Shown piece by piece: positions 35,899 to 45,820 of a stretch of 64,000 nt of DNA. The stretch is from Campylobacteraceae bacterium (GTDB lineage: Bacteria; Campylobacterota; Campylobacteria; Campylobacterales; Campylobacteraceae). The stretch covers positions 89,290 through 153,289 of the forward strand of contig JAIRXG010000011.1 in assembly GCA_031268335.1 (NCBI GenBank). The letters are read 5' to 3'. The notes beneath the pieces were generated by a model, which was given only the letters and a program-made list of their open reading frames with translations, was not told the DNA's origin and did not search any database. The translations under genes and the position numbers were made by a program. Positions within the stretch are counted from its first letter, which is position 1; every line of letters begins with the position of its first letter.

Positions 35899-36705
35899 TC
35901 ACTTCTTTTGTGAAACTTCCAGTTGAGGATACGGTATCGTTATTCCCTCTTCGTCAAATTTAAGCTTCACGGTTTCATTTAGATAAAAATACACGTCCCA
36001 ATAGTCGTCGTTTTTTACCCAAACTCTAACGGCAAAATTTACACTGCTTGGACCAAGCTCCAAAACAGCTACTAATGGAGTGGGGCTTTTTAGTATTCTT
36101 TCTTCTGCTGCGGCAATATTTTCCAAAATGCTTTTTGCTTTTCTCAAATCGTCTTCATAACCTATGCCAAATACCAAATCCACTCTGCGTACTTTTTTGC
36201 TTGAGTAGTTAATGATATTGTTCGCAACTATTTTCGAGTTCGGAATAATTATCTGCTTGTTGTCATTTGTTCTTAAAACCGTACTAAAAATGTTTATAGA
36301 TTCAACTGTGCCAAGCACTCCGGTAATCTCTATCATATCTTTTACTTTAAAAGGCTTAAAAAAGACTATCAAAAGTCCGGCGCCTATGCTTGAAAATGAA
36401 TCTCTTAAAGCCATGCCTATGGCAAGACCCATTGCGCCGATAAGCGCAACAAACGATGTTGTTTCGACTCCCAAGTTTGCAAGCGCGGCAAGTACGACCA
36501 CAAAAAGCAACGCCATATAAACAGCGCTGCTTAAAAATGATGCGGTCGTCTCGTCCAATGATGTTTTGCCGATAACTCTAACAAACACCTTTGAAAGCCA
36601 CAAAGCAATTTTTTTGCCTATAAAAAATATGAGTAAAGCTCCTATGACACGAAGTCCGTAAGAACTTATAAGTCCGATTATCTGTTCTTGTCCTAAAAAT
36701 TCCAT
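35899..36705 (-). CDS. small-conductance mechanosensitive channel (MscS family)
   Basis: 268 residues. Three N-terminal transmembrane helices; the pore helix carries the glycine/alanine pattern FVALIGAMGLAIGMALRDSFSSIGAGLL; then the beta domain (PFKVKDMIEITGVLGTVESINIFSTVLRTNDNKQIIIPNS) and alpha/beta C-domain. It opens on osmotic downshock to release solutes. Length matches E. coli MscS (286). The ATG overlaps the stop of the OmpA-like gene by one base (TAATG), so both are translated together, a plausible envelope-stress pair. Confidence 0.93.
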   Translation of the reverse strand: MEFLGQEQIIGLISSYGLRVIGALLIFFIGKKIALWLSKVFVRVIGKTSLDETTASFLSSAVYMALLFVVVLAALANLGVETTSFVALIGAMGLAIGMALRDSFSSIGAGLLIVFFKPFKVKDMIEITGVLGTVESINIFSTVLRTNDNKQIIIPNSKIVANNIINYSSKKVRRVDLVFGIGYEDDLRKAKSILENIAAAEERILKSPTPLVAVLELGPSSVNFAVRVWVKNDDYWDVYFYLNETVKLKFDEEGITIPYPQLEVSQKK

Positions 36706-37841
36706 TATAAAAGCTTAATAAAAATGGCTTCGACTCTCCTGTTTTCAGCACGCCCTTCAGCATTTTCATTATTTGCTACAGGTCTTTCAGCGCCAAACCA
36801 TTCTGTAGTTATACGATCTTTTTCAACGCCTAAGCGAACAAGCTCTCCCGCCACATTTTTGGCTCTTTGTTCGGAAAGTTTTGAGTTTGTATCCTCAGAA
36901 CCCGTTGAATCCGTATGTCCTTCAATTATAACTTTATAAGCTGTCTCATTTTTTAATATTTTAGCTACAGATTCTATCTGTGGTTTAAAATTATCAGGAA
37001 TATCGGCTTTGTTGAAAACAAAATTAATTTTTAAAGTGATTGGATATATACATCCTGTGTGATCGACTTTGAATTCCGAAGGAGTATTAGGGCATAAATC
37101 TTCACTGTCTATAACCCCGTCATTATCGCTGTCAGATTCTTTTAAAGCTTTTGCTACAACAGGTTGAGCTGATGCTTGTTTGACTGTTTTAATATCCTCT
37201 TTTTTTGGCTGTTCGACTTTCTTTGGTTGTTCAACTTTTTCTTCTTCTACCACTTTGCTTGCAACAGGCTCAAATTTAGTATTTGCAGGAAGTGTGTTTG
37301 TTTTAGCCTTTTGTCCTAAAGCATAAGAGATGCCAAAAGTTGCAAATAAATTATTATCGCCGTGCCCGCTATGTAATTTTATAGCGTGACGAAGCTCCGC
37401 TCTTAAATAAAAATCATCTGTAATCGCGTATCTAATACCAGCGCCATAGTTGCCGTATGGACTATCATTGTTTCCATATCTTGCTTTTTTCATGATATTT
37501 TCATACCCTACGCCTGCAAGCGCATAAAAATATGCATCTTTAGTAACTTCAAACTCTTTGATGGCATGTACAAAATAGCGCGTAATCAACGCTTGTCTTT
37601 TGCTTGCGCCAGAACCTTTGTCTTCGTAACGAGCGGATGTAAACTCCACGCCGCTTTCAACTTTATTGATAAATTCATTATCAAAATATTGACCTACTCT
37701 TAATCCTACGCTCAACTGTTTTTTCAGATCGGTGTTTCCTTCTGGTAAAACACCGCTAAAAGTAGGAGTAATTTCGTATCTGCCTTCTGTAGCCATTAAA
37801 GCAATCCCCAAAGCCGCAATGACAAAAACTATCTTTTTCAT
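36705..37841 (-). CDS. OmpA-family outer-membrane protein (CadF/OprF-like)
   Basis: The start is ATG 37841 (aagga RBS 7 bases ahead) rather than the preceding GTG. 378 residues: signal peptide MKKIVFVIAALGIALMA, an eight-stranded barrel (about 20-190), a Lys/Pro/Gln linker (EQPKKVEQPKKE), a thrombospondin type 3 calcium repeat (SDSDNDGVIDSEDLCPNTP) and a peptidoglycan-binding OmpA domain (about 270-378; EGHTDSTGSEDTN, LSEQRAKNVAGELVRLG). In position and architecture it matches C. jejuni CadF, a fibronectin-binding adhesin, but no adhesion claim can be made from sequence alone. Confidence 0.9.
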   Translation of the reverse strand: MKKIVFVIAALGIALMATEGRYEITPTFSGVLPEGNTDLKKQLSVGLRVGQYFDNEFINKVESGVEFTSARYEDKGSGASKRQALITRYFVHAIKEFEVTKDAYFYALAGVGYENIMKKARYGNNDSPYGNYGAGIRYAITDDFYLRAELRHAIKLHSGHGDNNLFATFGISYALGQKAKTNTLPANTKFEPVASKVVEEEKVEQPKKVEQPKKEDIKTVKQASAQPVVAKALKESDSDNDGVIDSEDLCPNTPSEFKVDHTGCIYPITLKINFVFNKADIPDNFKPQIESVAKILKNETAYKVIIEGHTDSTGSEDTNSKLSEQRAKNVAGELVRLGVEKDRITTEWFGAERPVANNENAEGRAENRRVEAIFIKLL

Positions 37842-37903
37842 CACTATATCCTTAATGTTTTATTTAAGAAATGTTATTTTATCAAAATATTTTTAAAATA
37901 AAA

Positions 37904-39397
37904 TTATTCTTTTTTCCATTCTAAAATATTGTGTGTGATTCCTATAATTGATGGGTAAATGGGAGATATATTTTTTTTAACCGCAGTAAGATTTTTTGGT
38001 ATATATAAAAAAAGATAAGGGTTATCTTTGGCGATGAGTTCAAAAATTTCCCTATAAATTTTGCCAAATTCTTCCTCATCGACTATCTTTTCAGCCTCTT
38101 TTATGAGTTTATCAACTTTTTCGTTTTTGTACCCTATAAAATTAAAACCTCCTATTTTATCGGATTCGCTATGCCAAATAGAGTAAGCATCCGGTTTAAT
38201 GCCAAGCGACCAAGCCATCAGAAGAGCTTCAAATTTTCTCGGAGCAATAACCGTATTTAAAAACGCTTGCCACTCCATAACTCTTATCTTCATATTAACG
38301 CCAACACTTTTGAACTGGTGTTGCAATATTTGCGCTATATAAACTCTTGGTCCGGAATTTGTTATAATCTCAAATTCAAACGGATTTTTCTCATCATATC
38401 CCGCTTTTTTTAGCAATTCAACCGCTTTTTTTATATCTTGTTTCGGAGCTTTCATCTTCGCATTAAAAGCATTAGTGCCTGGCAAAAAAGGTCCTGTACA
38501 TGTAAAACCTTCGCCGAAAAGTAAAATATCTATTAACGCTTGTCTGTCGATAGCAAGACTCAAAGCTTCTCTCACATATGGATTTTGAAATTTCGGAAGT
38601 TTTAAGTTAAATCCCACATATGAGTAACTATGCGATATGCCCTCATATATATTAAACTTATCCGTAAATTCTTTGTTTACTTGTTTTTTAAGTTGTAAAG
38701 GAGAAATTTCCGCCATATCAAGTTCGCCTGATTTTAACATCAAAAAAGAGGTTGATGGGTCGGGCACAAAATGATAAATTATATTGTCAAATTTCGGAGA
38801 ACCTAAAAAGTATTTTTTGTTGGCTTGCAATATAAAATCTTTTGAAATTGAAAAATCCTTCAATGTAAACATTCCCGTACCTATTGGCTTTTGATTAAAT
38901 TCACTTGTCATTAGGGAATTTTCATTTTTCAGAATATGTTCGGGCAACAATCCCATCATCCATGTTTCAAGAGCTTTAAAATAGGGATATTTATAAGTTA
39001 CTTTAACAATGAAATCACCCAATTTTTCCACTTTTTGCACATGTTTAAAGCTTTCTGAATACGGCGTAGAAATATTTGGGGATAAGATACTCTCGTATGT
39101 AAAAATTACGTCATTTGCGCTAAATCGTTGTCCATCAGACCAAAAAACATCGTCTCTCAAATAAAAAACAAGCGTTTTGTTATCTAAAAATTCATACGAT
39201 TTTGCAAGTTCGGATTTGATAGACGCATTCTCATCGTAAGTAAGCAAACTGTTGAATATAAAAAAAGATATTTCGCCACTTACGGTATCAGTGGCTAAAA
39301 TAGGATTTATCCTGCTTGGATTTGCACTCATCGCTACATGTAAAGAGGAGCAAAAAAGAAATTGGGTAATAAAAATTAAAAAAAATAACTTTTTCAT
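37904..39397 (-). CDS. ABC transporter peptide/solute-binding protein (SBP_bac_5)
   Basis: 497 residues, signal peptide MKKLFFLIFITQFLFC then periplasmic. Family motifs: NPSRINPILATDTVSGEIS near the N-terminus, FYLRDDVFWSDGQRFSANDVIFTYE, NPYVREALSLAIDRQALID and MAWSLGIKPDAYSIWHS. This family binds oligopeptides, nickel or opines. No permease or ATPase genes are adjacent, so it is an orphan here. No RBS is present and a TATAAT ends only six bases before the ATG, suggesting a leaderless transcript. Confidence 0.88.
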   Translation of the reverse strand: MKKLFFLIFITQFLFCSSLHVAMSANPSRINPILATDTVSGEISFFIFNSLLTYDENASIKSELAKSYEFLDNKTLVFYLRDDVFWSDGQRFSANDVIFTYESILSPNISTPYSESFKHVQKVEKLGDFIVKVTYKYPYFKALETWMMGLLPEHILKNENSLMTSEFNQKPIGTGMFTLKDFSISKDFILQANKKYFLGSPKFDNIIYHFVPDPSTSFLMLKSGELDMAEISPLQLKKQVNKEFTDKFNIYEGISHSYSYVGFNLKLPKFQNPYVREALSLAIDRQALIDILLFGEGFTCTGPFLPGTNAFNAKMKAPKQDIKKAVELLKKAGYDEKNPFEFEIITNSGPRVYIAQILQHQFKSVGVNMKIRVMEWQAFLNTVIAPRKFEALLMAWSLGIKPDAYSIWHSESDKIGGFNFIGYKNEKVDKLIKEAEKIVDEEEFGKIYREIFELIAKDNPYLFLYIPKNLTAVKKNISPIYPSIIGITHNILEWKKE

Positions 39398-39403
39398 CGC
39401 GAT

Positions 39404-39409
39404 ATTATA
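39404..39409 (-). promoter_or_regulatory. -10 box immediately upstream of the solute-binding protein gene
   Basis: Perfect TATAAT on the minus strand whose end is 6 bases from the ATG, placing the predicted transcript start on or next to the initiation codon. A T-rich stretch lies just upstream, as is usual for sigma-70 promoters in this phylum. Confidence 0.5.
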
Positions 39410-39438
39410 ACAAAAAAGCAGGATTTACATTATAGATG

Positions 39439-39482
39439 AAGTCACGGCGTATTTTAAAGGATGTGAGGAAACACCGTGACTT
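39439..39482. promoter_or_regulatory. 12-bp inverted repeat upstream of the binding-protein gene
   Basis: AAGTCACGGCGT and ACACCGTGACTT pair over 12 positions (one G-T) around a 20-base loop. It is GC-richer than its surroundings and has no U-run, so it is not a terminator. It lies 42-85 bases upstream of the ATG at 39397. It may be an operator dyad or part of an RNA; not a riboswitch class I know. Confidence 0.45.
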
Positions 39483-39561
39483 TCTATAATGCTACAAAAA
39501 GGAGGTTTGTCATTTAGACAAGTGGAATTATACACTCTTTGTTTTAATAAAAAATAAATCC

Positions 39562-39588
39562 AAAAAAGAGCCAATAAATTGACTCTTT
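39562..39588 (-). terminator. terminator of the rplM-rpsI transcript
   Basis: On the minus strand AAAGAGTCAA-TTTA-TTGGCTCTTT with one G-U pair and a following run of T, four bases after the rpsI stop. A typical intrinsic terminator. Confidence 0.8.
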
Positions 39589-39592
39589 CTTA

Positions 39593-39991
39593 TTAACGTT
39601 TTGAGAATTGAGGACTGCGGCGCGCTTTGTGTCTGCCGAATTTCTTTCTCTCAACCACGCGAGAATCTCTTGTAAGAAGTCCTTTTGGTTTTAAAATCGC
39701 ACGAAAATCATCGTCTAAAGCAGCTAAAGCTTTCGCTATCCCGTGCCTTAAAGCTTCTGCTTGCGCGGAATAACCGCCGCCTTTTATATCTGCGACAACT
39801 TCCAACAACGACTCTTGTTTTGTCAAAAGAAGAGGTTGGATTACTTTTAATTTTATAGCTTCGTGTCCGCCAAGCCAACTATTTAAATCCACGCCGTTAA
39901 TACTTATGGCGCCTTTGCCCGATTTTACCCATACTTTAGCAACGGCTGATTTTCTTTTGCCTGTCGCGTATACTTTTACTGCTTTTGCCAT
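39593..39991 (-). CDS. rpsI: 30S ribosomal protein S9
   Basis: 132 residues, universal S9: [39 protein letters not shown] and the C-terminal tail RRSPQFSKR that reaches the P-site. Length and motifs normal. It follows rplM after two bases, the usual L13-S9 operon, and ends four bases before its terminator. Confidence 0.98.
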   Translation of the reverse strand: MAKAVKVYATGKRKSAVAKVWVKSGKGAISINGVDLNSWLGGHEAIKLKVIQPLLLTKQESLLEVVADIKGGGYSAQAEALRHGIAKALAALDDDFRAILKPKGLLTRDSRVVERKKFGRHKARRSPQFSKR

Positions 39992-39993
39992 AA

Positions 39994-40425
39994 CTATTTT
40001 CCTTTTACTTTGCTAAATTGCGCTGTATGCGGATGTTCGCCGCCTGCATAAATCTTAAGTTTTTTAATCATAGCTTTTCCTAAAATCGTTTTCGGAAGCA
40101 TACCACGTACCGCTAATTTGTACAATTTAACCGGATTTTTCACCAAAAGGTCGCCGAGTTTTTCACTCTTTGTACTGCCGAAATATCCGCTATGTCTATG
40201 ATAAAATTTATTTTCCGTTTTTTTGCCGCTAAATTCGGTTTTGTCAGCATTGATAATAACGACAAAATCGCCGCAATCAACATTCGGAGTAAAAGACGGT
40301 TTGTGTTTTCCGCGCAAAATTGTAGCGGCTTCAGTTAACACTCGTCCAAATCGCTTTCCTTTGGCATCTATCAAAACCCAGTCTCTGACGACTTCGCTTG
40401 ATTTTAAAATTTGAGTAGCACCCAT
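39994..40425 (-). CDS. rplM: 50S ribosomal protein L13
   Basis: The start is ATG 40425, giving 143 residues with the normal L13 opening ([20 protein letters not shown]); the frame is open further upstream but that extension has no family match. Motifs: [43 protein letters not shown] and VRGMLPKT. The 108-base gap after addA has a TACAAT-like box near 40460, so the ribosomal pair probably has its own promoter. Confidence 0.97.
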   Translation of the reverse strand: MGATQILKSSEVVRDWVLIDAKGKRFGRVLTEAATILRGKHKPSFTPNVDCGDFVVIINADKTEFSGKKTENKFYHRHSGYFGSTKSEKLGDLLVKNPVKLYKLAVRGMLPKTILGKAMIKKLKIYAGGEHPHTAQFSKVKGK

Positions 40426-40533
40426 AGTATTAGACCTTTGTCTTTGAGTTTTAAAAGAAGTGATTGTAGTCAAATAATTCTTATATAACGCTTAATTTAA
40501 GTTTATATAAAGCAAAAATATTATTGTATTATC

Positions 40534-43314
40534 TTATAGCAAATCTTGCAAATTAGTTAGTACCGCTTCATTCTCATGTAAGTAGCAAAGATACGCTTCA
40601 ACTCTTTTTTTACCGATAGTTTCAAGCGCATTTTTGTATTCGTTTACTTGCTTTACATGTGAGGATTTTGCAAGAAATGAACTTTTATAATCAATAATTA
40701 TATTTTCTTCTTTCTTTTCTACCAATATGTCTATCTGTTTTCTTTTTCCATCATACATGTAAGGCTGTTCTTTGAAAAGCGTGCCGTCTTTAATGATATT
40801 TTGAAATTTTTCATTTTCTATCAAGCTTAAAATTCTATTTTTTATAGATAAAAAAGCCTTTTCGTCCAATAATTTCCCATATCTGTTTTTAGCGCAAATA
40901 AGACCGTTGTCAAGCTCGTTTTTACTAAAATTTGCCATCATCTCCAAAGTAAAATGCAATGCAAGCCCAAAATGCAAACTCTCCAAACTGCCCTCAACGC
41001 TCTCCTTTTCTGCGACAACGTTTTGTTTGCCAAATGCCAAAGCTTCGTATTCTAACGATTTTTGCACGTTTTTTTGACGCAGTGCAAGAGGAGTTACCTC
41101 GCCTGTTTGCATTTGCTGCAAATTTAATATATCAAAAGATGAATTTTTCTCCTTTTGTACGACAATGAGTCCGTTTTTAGCGCGCGTAAAAGCGACGTAG
41201 AGTTGATTTAACATATCCTCTTTGCCTAATTTTTGCTCTTTTTCTTTTGCGCGCTTATAATTTTTATCTACAAATTCTCTTTTGCTCATGGAAACAAAAA
41301 TATTTTTTAACTCAATTTCGTCATAATCAAACAGTAGCAAATCGCCTCCTGATCTTTCGCGCTGAATCCTATCCGCCACGATAACATATGCAAACTCAAG
41401 TCCTTTTGATTTATGTACGGTCAAAACTTTCACGCCCTCTATATGCTCTTTTGAAGACTTTTCGCCTATTTTATCGTAAGAAAAAAGCAAGCTTTCTATA
41501 TTGTCATATCTATTTGCAATTTCCAAAAAATGTATGATATCCGCATCTTTGCCGTCAAGTCCAAACCTTTTAACGCACAAAGTTACGATGTGAAGCGGAG
41601 TATCGTTTTTATCAAAACCGTCAAGATTGGGCAATTTTTCAAAATCCTCTCCAACCATTGCCATAAAATTGCGCCCAAACATATCATTTTGTAGGTTAAA
41701 ACTCAATTTTTCTTCTCTTACGACAGTTACAAATCCATTCCAAAATATCTTATCTTCAAAATAGAGATATTTTAAAAACTCCATAATAGCCACAACATTC
41801 GGCGAATCTGTCAAAAGCGCCGCACTTTCTGTTCTTGTAAGAATATTCCTCTCTTCAAGGGCTTCTTGGATAGATAAAACATCGCTATTAACAGCACATA
41901 AGATTGCAATATTTTCTGCTTCCACATGTAAATCAAGTAGCATTTGCACGCTCTCATATACGCCAAAAGCAATATCGTTATTCACCACAACTTCAACAAA
42001 ACCACCCTCTTTTGTCGCTTCTTGCATCTTATAATTTATAATTTTATCTTCAAAAACTTTATTCACAAACTCTACAACCGCTCTTTGACTCCTGTAGTTT
42101 TTCTTTAAAGAGTCTACATGTACGTCCAAAACTTTTACTATATAGCTAAAAAGCTCTTTTGCGCCGCCTCTAAAGCGATAGATGGATTGTTTTGTATCTC
42201 CCACGTAAAAAAAGCTTCTGAACTCTTTGACGCCTATTCCTGAAATGATTTCGCGAATAATCGGCTCTAAAATCTTGTATTGCACGATATTTGTATCTTG
42301 AAATTCATCTATCAGCAAATGCTCTATCACTCCATCAAGTCTAAAATATAAAAAATCATTATCTATATGATGGCATAAAAGTTCATAAACGGCATTTGTA
42401 ACATCATCAAACGAAAGTTCGTTTGTTAGCTTTGCATTTTGAAGTCTGGTATTTTTGTAAAGAGCAAAAAGAAAAAACAACTCTCCAATCAAATAGCGCT
42501 CTTTTTTGATATAAAATTCCCTCAGCGCCTCTTTCAATCTCCTAAACATCTCGTCAAGTTCGATCGTATAAACTTTTTTATATTCCCAATAATCAAGACT
42601 TTCCCTTGTCCAAAAACTTTTTGCGACAAGTTTGGATAAACTATCAGCATCAAAAGTTTTTACTGCATTTTCACTCGCATTCAAACTTTGCAATTTTCGC
42701 TTTATCTCGTCTGCAATTTCAAGAACACTCTTATCGCTTGGCATTTTGACTCTATCAAATTTCCACCCATCTATTTCGCTATTTTTTTCATACATCAAAG
42801 ATAAAAATTTGAAAAAATCTCTTAAGCTTTTCTCTCCTAATATAACAAAATACAAAAGAGAATCATATGCGTTAAAACTTTTTACTTTTTGTAAGAAAAG
42901 TTCGTAAAAACGTTGTTCGTTATAAGTAAAATTACTCGTAAAATCAGGCATAAGTCCAAGATGTAAGGCAAATTTTCGTAAAATCTGTCCAAAAAACGCA
43001 TCTATAGTGGAAATTTTGATATTTGTTTCAAGAAAGTTGGGCAAAATCTTATTTTTTCTCTTTAAAATCTCCTCTTTGCTTAATTCTAAGATAATGCTAA
43101 GTTCGTCCAATTCCGCTTCGTGAGTTTCTAAATTTTGCAACGTATGATATACCCTATGCTGCATTTCGTTCGCCGCTTTTTTAGTAAATGTAAGCGCTAC
43201 TATACCGGAAGCATTAGCACCTTTTAACAAAAGTGCGATATATCTTATGCTAAGCGCAAATGTTTTACCGCTCCCGGCACTTGCGTTTAAAGCCAAACTA
43301 TCGGTAAATTTCAT
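40534..43314 (-). CDS. addA: AddA-type RecB-like helicase-nuclease
   Basis: The start is ATG 43314 in an ATGA overlap with addB; 926 residues. UvrD-type superfamily 1 helicase with Walker A NASAGSGKTFAL, GIVALTFTKKAANEMQHR, LLIDEFQDTNIVQY (DEFQD Walker B), FFYVGDTKQSIYRFRGG, VLTVHKSKGLEFAYV and LYVAFTRAKNGL. The C-terminus has a RecB-type nuclease domain (KQIDILVEKK then IIIDYKSS, with the Asp and Lys of the active site). AddAB processes double-strand breaks for RecA loading. Same gene pair and order as in C. jejuni. Confidence 0.93.
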   Translation of the reverse strand: MKFTDSLALNASAGSGKTFALSIRYIALLLKGANASGIVALTFTKKAANEMQHRVYHTLQNLETHEAELDELSIILELSKEEILKRKNKILPNFLETNIKISTIDAFFGQILRKFALHLGLMPDFTSNFTYNEQRFYELFLQKVKSFNAYDSLLYFVILGEKSLRDFFKFLSLMYEKNSEIDGWKFDRVKMPSDKSVLEIADEIKRKLQSLNASENAVKTFDADSLSKLVAKSFWTRESLDYWEYKKVYTIELDEMFRRLKEALREFYIKKERYLIGELFFLFALYKNTRLQNAKLTNELSFDDVTNAVYELLCHHIDNDFLYFRLDGVIEHLLIDEFQDTNIVQYKILEPIIREIISGIGVKEFRSFFYVGDTKQSIYRFRGGAKELFSYIVKVLDVHVDSLKKNYRSQRAVVEFVNKVFEDKIINYKMQEATKEGGFVEVVVNNDIAFGVYESVQMLLDLHVEAENIAILCAVNSDVLSIQEALEERNILTRTESAALLTDSPNVVAIMEFLKYLYFEDKIFWNGFVTVVREEKLSFNLQNDMFGRNFMAMVGEDFEKLPNLDGFDKNDTPLHIVTLCVKRFGLDGKDADIIHFLEIANRYDNIESLLFSYDKIGEKSSKEHIEGVKVLTVHKSKGLEFAYVIVADRIQRERSGGDLLLFDYDEIELKNIFVSMSKREFVDKNYKRAKEKEQKLGKEDMLNQLYVAFTRAKNGLIVVQKEKNSSFDILNLQQMQTGEVTPLALRQKNVQKSLEYEALAFGKQNVVAEKESVEGSLESLHFGLALHFTLEMMANFSKNELDNGLICAKNRYGKLLDEKAFLSIKNRILSLIENEKFQNIIKDGTLFKEQPYMYDGKRKQIDILVEKKEENIIIDYKSSFLAKSSHVKQVNEYKNALETIGKKRVEAYLCYLHENEAVLTNLQDLL

Positions 43315-45638
43315 ACGCAATTCCTGCAAAGTTTGCTAAATTGACACAAACGGCATATTTTTTTATCTTCCGTTTTATCAAACGCAAATATAGTATTTTG
43401 CTTTAAAAAGTGCAAATGTTCCAAAAGTCTCTCTTTCCTTTTGTCAAAATATACATTCTCTACTATTTCCGCTTTATTCAAATCATAAAATGCGGTTTTT
43501 ACATCTCCAAAATTTTCACACAAAAGCGAGTAAAACTCAAGTTGAAAATCGTTCGACTCCATAGCTTTTTTTTCAGTTGCGTCTATGGCGATTTTGCCTG
43601 TTTTATAGTCTAATAACAGATACTTATCTTCTTTTTTATCTATTCTGTCTATAATGCCCTCTATCCTAAATCCTTCAAATTCACGTCTTTTGTTTTTCTC
43701 TAACGCGAAAATCTCCCACCCATTTTTAAATCTTTGCATCTCAAAAACAAAAAAACTTTCCAATCTCAAAAGCCAAATATCGCTCTCAATCTCCCAAAGT
43801 GCCTTTTTTGCCCTCTTTACCTCAATCAATTTTTTCGCCTCTTTTTTAAAATCCGTAAATATACGCGGCGGATTTTTAAAAAGGTCTCTTAATACTTCAT
43901 GCATTAACGTCCCCATAGACCTAGCATCGCATATATCAGTCGGCATAAAAGCCTCTTTATAGCCTTTTATATATTTTAGATAGTACTTTCTGGGACACTC
44001 TAAATAAGTTTTGAGCCTGCTTGAAGAGAGCGGTTCGGCAAAAAAATCATGCTCGCAAATAAAACTTTTCTCTATACTGTTTTTAATATGGCTTGCTTTG
44101 AATAAAATCTCTTTATACGACTCTTCCGATATCTCTTCTGTGCTTACATGTAAGCTTTTTAAAAACCTTGAGGGTAGTTTCTCCTCATTTTCTACACAAC
44201 TTATCGCAACTATTTTGGCGTTATTTATAAGTCTATCGTAAAAAAATCGCTGCAAGTTCTCTCTGTCTTCAGCAGTAGGAAGATTTGATCTTGAGCGCAC
44301 CAACGAAGAGATAAACATATCTTTGTTACTTCTTCTGGGTACAATGTCGTCGTTAAAATCCACTACAATTACCCCGTCATATTTAGCTCCGCGACTTTCC
44401 AATACGCCCATAACCGTTACTTTGCCGCCTCTGTTGTCATCTATGCTTTTTTTCTCTACTCTTTTCAAAAACAGTGTCGCGGCTTGCTCAAAATTTAATT
44501 CTATTTCATTTTGCAAAAACTTTTCAAACAAGAAAAGTTCATTTTCTATTATATTTTTCTCTTCTTTAAGGTCATCTTCGCGAATAATACCTTTAAGCTG
44601 CGATATGATGGTATGTAAATCTGTTTTTTCGCGAAAATCTTGAAAACTATCTTTTTCAAGTCCAAGTCTAAAAAATCTGCAAATATGTTCTATCTCATTG
44701 TCTTTTATATATTTTAAAATGGCTTGCAATCTTTGACAATAACCGAAATATTTCATCTCAAAACCCATCGCGAAATTCAGATTATTTAAGTTATCAAGCT
44801 CTTTCAAAATAGGAGCAAAACTCTCATCAGGTAGTACAACGACTATGTTTTGAGGTAAAACACCACTTTTTACAAACTCTTCTATTTTCTCAAATACAAA
44901 TGCTGCTTGCAAAACTCTCAAAGAGAAAGATTTATAAAAAATCTTTGCTTTTGAGCGATAAAGAATTTCGCTTCTTATAATCTTGTTTTCATTTAAATCA
45001 CATTCTATGAGAGTACCGGACGATGTGTCGATACCCTCTTCCCTAAGCCATTGCACTGTTTTTTTATTATATATTGATATAGGCGTTACAATCTCTACTT
45101 TGCAATACTTTTGAATATTTTTCAAAAGTCTTATCTCAAAATGACTTAGATATCCCTCCAAATGAATTCTGATCTTTTTAAAAGAGGTGATATAGGACGT
45201 ATTTAATTTGGCGATTTTTGGCAGAGTTATCTTATCGAATAAACCTCTTTGTTCCAGCAACATGCAATATCGTCCCAAAAGCTCTTTTAGTATCGTGATA
45301 TGCTCGCTAAATTCAGCGTAAGTGTCACTTAAGTTGAGTTTGTCTATCTCAACCTCTTCATTTGCAAGCTCTTCAAAAAGACGAAAAATATAATTTGAAT
45401 TTTGCAAAAAAGCCATAAATTCTTTTGGTATATGAAGTTTGTCAAAATTGGAAAATGCCGAAGCTTCACGCATTAAAAGCACTCTTGTGTCATCGTCGGC
45501 TTGCACGGCATTCGACGCAATCCACGCTTTTGATTCAAATTCGGCTATAGTAATAGCTTTTGTTAAGAGTTGATTGCTATCTAAAAACGATTCGTAAAAC
45601 TCTCTAACTTGCCGCGCAGTAGAAAAAACCTCTATCAT
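43311..45638 (-). CDS. addB: AddB-type nuclease (RecB-like PD-(D/E)XK)
   Basis: 775 residues. An inactivated helicase-like N-terminal part, then a nuclease domain with the Fe-S cysteines: CPRKYYLKYIKGYKE near residue 550 and CRLCQFSKLC close to the end, plus GIIDRIDKKEDKYLLLDYKT (active-site Asp and Lys). The spacing of one early and three late cysteines is the AddB iron-sulfur staple. It is the partner of AddA, overlapping by four bases. ATG 45638; weak RBS. Confidence 0.9.
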   Translation of the reverse strand: MIEVFSTARQVREFYESFLDSNQLLTKAITIAEFESKAWIASNAVQADDDTRVLLMREASAFSNFDKLHIPKEFMAFLQNSNYIFRLFEELANEEVEIDKLNLSDTYAEFSEHITILKELLGRYCMLLEQRGLFDKITLPKIAKLNTSYITSFKKIRIHLEGYLSHFEIRLLKNIQKYCKVEIVTPISIYNKKTVQWLREEGIDTSSGTLIECDLNENKIIRSEILYRSKAKIFYKSFSLRVLQAAFVFEKIEEFVKSGVLPQNIVVVLPDESFAPILKELDNLNNLNFAMGFEMKYFGYCQRLQAILKYIKDNEIEHICRFFRLGLEKDSFQDFREKTDLHTIISQLKGIIREDDLKEEKNIIENELFLFEKFLQNEIELNFEQAATLFLKRVEKKSIDDNRGGKVTVMGVLESRGAKYDGVIVVDFNDDIVPRRSNKDMFISSLVRSRSNLPTAEDRENLQRFFYDRLINNAKIVAISCVENEEKLPSRFLKSLHVSTEEISEESYKEILFKASHIKNSIEKSFICEHDFFAEPLSSSRLKTYLECPRKYYLKYIKGYKEAFMPTDICDARSMGTLMHEVLRDLFKNPPRIFTDFKKEAKKLIEVKRAKKALWEIESDIWLLRLESFFVFEMQRFKNGWEIFALEKNKRREFEGFRIEGIIDRIDKKEDKYLLLDYKTGKIAIDATEKKAMESNDFQLEFYSLLCENFGDVKTAFYDLNKAEIVENVYFDKRKERLLEHLHFLKQNTIFAFDKTEDKKICRLCQFSKLCRNCV

Positions 45639-45820
45639 AAACTCTGCTTTTGTTTTAGTAGCGATTATTTTAACTACTTAGATTTGTTTTAGGCTTAAAT
45701 AGCAATCAACATGAACATACTTATATGTAAGCGCAAGTGTGAGTTAAGTTTTAACTCTGCTTGCTGTATTCTTTTAAGAAAAAGCATTTGTTGCTATTTT
45801 TAAAATTTTAGCGCTTGATG

